Source: DASPXY01 sp038227745
GTDB lineage: Bacteria; Planctomycetota; Planctomycetia; Gemmatales; Gemmataceae
Reading direction: 5' to 3'
Assembly: GCA_038227745.1 (NCBI GenBank)
Contig: JBBRPS010000169.1
Location: forward strand, 1-14,831
DNA length: 14,831 nt
Positions 13,533 through 14,831 of the stretch are shown piece after piece; position 1 is the first letter of the stretch; each line of letters begins with the position of its first letter. Below the pieces are notes generated by a model, which saw only the letters and a list, made by a program, of their open reading frames with translations, searched no databases and was not told the DNA's origin. A program made the translations under genes and the position numbers.

Positions 13533-14594
13533 TCACTTCTCCGTCTTCGACTTCTCGGACGTCTTCGACTTCTCCTTCTTCTCGCCCTGGTCCGTCGTGG
13601 TCTTCGCGGGCGTGCCGTACTCCACGGCCCAGATGTTGCGGTACGCCACCTGGCCGCCGTGGCCCTGCAGGTGCAGCGGCTCCGCCTCGGGCGACTCCTT
13701 GTGGCCGCCCGCCGTCGGGCCCTTCAGCGCCAGCTTGTTGTGGATCAGGACGCCGTTGTGCCGCACCGTCACGATCGCGTCGCTGACCTTCTTCGTGCCG
13801 TCCTTGTCGAAGCGGGCGGCCTTGAACTCGATGTCGTAGGTCTGCCACTGCAGCGGCGGGTAGCACATGTTGACCAGCGGCTTCGCCTGCTGGTAGACGC
13901 CGCCACACTCGTTGTTCTCGCCCTTCAGGCCGAAACTGTCGAGCACCTGGACCTCGTAGCGGTGCTGTACGTAGACGCCGCTGTTGCTGCGGCCCTGCCC
14001 CGTCGCGTACGGCATGAACGACAGGCGGAACTCCAGGTGGAGCTTGTGGTCCTTGAACTTCTTCTTGGTGTCGATGTCGCTGCCGAGCAGGCTGTCGTCC
14101 ACTATCTTGCCGTTGTTCCACTCGGCGGCGCTCTTGCCGTCGAAGAGGACGACGGCGCCCTTCGGCGGCGCCATGCCCAGCGTCTTGCTCCGGCGGACGA
14201 CACGCTTCAGGGAGAACGCGGTGCCGTCGGCGGTCTTGCCCGTGAGGGTGCCCGTGGCAATGAGGCCGGTCCACTTGCCGTCCTTGCTCGTCACCTTGGC
14301 GGCGCCGCCCTCGGCCGTGGCGCTGGCCTCGACGCGCTTGGCGTAGTCGCCGCCCTCGCCGCGCAGCCCATCCGGCAGGATATTAACGAGGAACTTGCCG
14401 TCGCCGCGCGCCACCACCTCGGCACCGAGCTTGTCCTGGCCGGTGACCTCGCCGACGTATTCGCCCTGGATGGCGTAGTCCGGCCCGGCCTTGTTCGGGT
14501 CGGTCACGACCTTGACCTTGCCCTGGGCGCCGATCTCCAGCGACCCGACGAGCGCCAGCCCGAAGGCCAGCAGCGCAGCCACACACTTCTTCAC
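13533..14594 (-). CDS. DUF1080 (3-keto-disaccharide hydrolase-like) secreted protein
   Basis: A 353-residue exported protein. The signal peptide is MKKCVAALLAFGLALVGSLE then IGAQ, with likely cleavage near residue 24. Residues about 30-135 form a planctomycete N-terminal module (PDYAIQGEYVGEV, KFLVNILPDGLRGEGG). The DUF1080 domain covers about 145-330: GAVVLFDGKSAAEWN, LHLEFRLSFMPY, GRSNSGVYVQHRYEVQVLDS (201-220), ECGGVYQQ, and the strand pair YDIEFKAARFD and RNIWAVEYG. This concanavalin-like fold is associated with 3-keto-glycoside hydrolysis and sugar binding; the substrate is unknown. The C-terminus is a Lys/Glu/Ser-rich tail (GEKKEKSKTSEKSKTEK), unusual for the family. The start codon is GTG at 14594, fixed by the signal peptide. 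It is the first gene of the exported-protein cluster. Confidence 0.95.
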   Translation of the reverse strand: MKKCVAALLAFGLALVGSLEIGAQGKVKVVTDPNKAGPDYAIQGEYVGEVTGQDKLGAEVVARGDGKFLVNILPDGLRGEGGDYAKRVEASATAEGGAAKVTSKDGKWTGLIATGTLTGKTADGTAFSLKRVVRRSKTLGMAPPKGAVVLFDGKSAAEWNNGKIVDDSLLGSDIDTKKKFKDHKLHLEFRLSFMPYATGQGRSNSGVYVQHRYEVQVLDSFGLKGENNECGGVYQQAKPLVNMCYPPLQWQTYDIEFKAARFDKDGTKKVSDAIVTVRHNGVLIHNKLALKGPTAGGHKESPEAEPLHLQGHGGQVAYRNIWAVEYGTPAKTTTDQGEKKEKSKTSEKSKTEK

Positions 14595-14648
14595 AACGCA
14601 CCCCCGGTTGAAGAGACACAGAAGCCCGACAGCACGCGAGCGGGATAT

Positions 14649-14666
14649 GGAGCGTTATATCGCTCC
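14649..14666. promoter_or_regulatory. Palindrome overlapping a possible -10 element upstream of the DUF1080 gene
   Basis: GGAGCG-ttatat-CGCTCC is a perfect 6-base inverted repeat with a 6-base centre. On the minus strand its centre includes TATAAC (14659-14654), a possible -10 box about 60 bases before the DUF1080 GTG. No well-spaced -35 was found. It may be an operator or promoter site; evidence is thin. Confidence 0.25.
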
Positions 14667-14686
14667 GGGCGAAAGAAGAACTTCTG

Positions 14687-14770
14687 ATGTGCGACATCTT
14701 CCTCGAAGAACTCCTCTTCGGCTCGTACTACCAGCCGCTGTTCGGCGGGCGTGGCAGGCAGCGCTGGTAA
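14687..14770 (+). CDS. Possible 27-residue small ORF
   Basis: ATG at 14687 to TAA at 14770 encodes MCDIFLEELLFGSYYQPLFG followed by GRGRQRW. The composition (hydrophobic, aromatic start and a basic Gly/Arg end) looks less random than most frames here. It is divergent from the DUF1080 gene. There is no convincing ribosome binding site, only the purine-rich gaaagaagaa upstream, and no homologue is recognised. It may be spurious. Confidence 0.2.
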   Translation: MCDIFLEELLFGSYYQPLFGGRGRQRW

Positions 14771-14786
14771 GGCTGGCAGATTTGGT

Positions 14787-14820
14787 TGCCCCTCCCCCCG
14801 AAGCAGGGGCGAGGGGGGCA
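14787..14820. repeat. Imperfect C-rich/G-rich hairpin at the window end
   Basis: TGCCCCTC at 14787-14794 pairs with GAGGGG and GCA in 14811-14820 with a small bulge, and CCCC further in pairs with GGGG at 14806-14809 around gaagca. It could be a terminator for the small plus-strand ORF or a dispersed repeat; the window ends 11 bases later. Confidence 0.35.
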
Positions 14821-14831
14821 GCGTCGAGAAG

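Noticed and set aside
12304..14274. 656-residue minus-strand open frame
   Set aside because: Same strand as PSD1 and DUF1080 but in another frame; it crosses both genes and the palindrome between them and has shadow composition.
1..14831. CRISPR array, phage or complete insertion sequence
   Set aside because: No regularly spaced direct repeats, no transposase, integrase or phage structural genes were found; the repeats present are isolated palindromes.

Overview
The window looks like a chromosomal segment of a planctomycete, most likely a member of the Gemmataceae. The DNA is very GC-rich. It carries gene families expanded in that phylum: a PSD1/DUF1549/DUF1553 'planctomycete cytochrome C' protein, a DUF1501 Tat-exported protein, a DUF1080 (3-keto-disaccharide hydrolase-like) protein, a planctomycete-type ECF sigma factor and a membrane protein with a C-terminal zinc ribbon. 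It also holds many long palindromic intergenic elements. No tRNA, rRNA, CRISPR array, complete insertion sequence or origin was seen. The assignment rests on gene families, not on a database comparison.

Left part (41-4992, all minus strand). Four co-oriented genes, in transcription order: a tryptophan-2,3-dioxygenase-superfamily heme-protein candidate, a SAM-dependent O-methyltransferase, a vanillyl-alcohol-oxidase/4-cresol-dehydrogenase-like flavoprotein, and a type I DAHP synthase, the entry enzyme of the shikimate pathway. A precursor-supply enzyme beside three aromatic-tailoring-type enzymes suggests a small, possibly undescribed locus for a shikimate-derived aromatic compound. The caution is that two long perfect palindromes sit in the gaps and could break cotranscription.

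Middle part (5228-8677, plus strand). An ECF sigma factor is divergent from the minus-strand locus and has a plausible sigma70-type promoter. After a 324-base gap come a CvpA-family membrane protein and, 18 bases on, a zinc-ribbon membrane protein. An orphan nucleotidyltransferase-fold protein follows. Directly behind it, on the minus strand, is what looks like the last 28 codons of a lost TPR/kinase-type gene, then a short repeat element (8818-8896).

Right part (9084-14594, minus strand). A planctomycete secreted-protein cluster reads DUF1080 protein, PSD1 c-type-cytochrome protein, a small three-helix membrane protein overlapping the PSD1 stop by four bases, then the DUF1501 protein. Hairpins lie just after the DUF1080 and DUF1501 stops. 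The small membrane gene is less GC-rich than its neighbours and is an unusual insertion between PSD1 and DUF1501 genes, which are commonly adjacent. The last 237 bases hold the upstream region of the DUF1080 gene, a possible 27-residue ORF and an imperfect hairpin.
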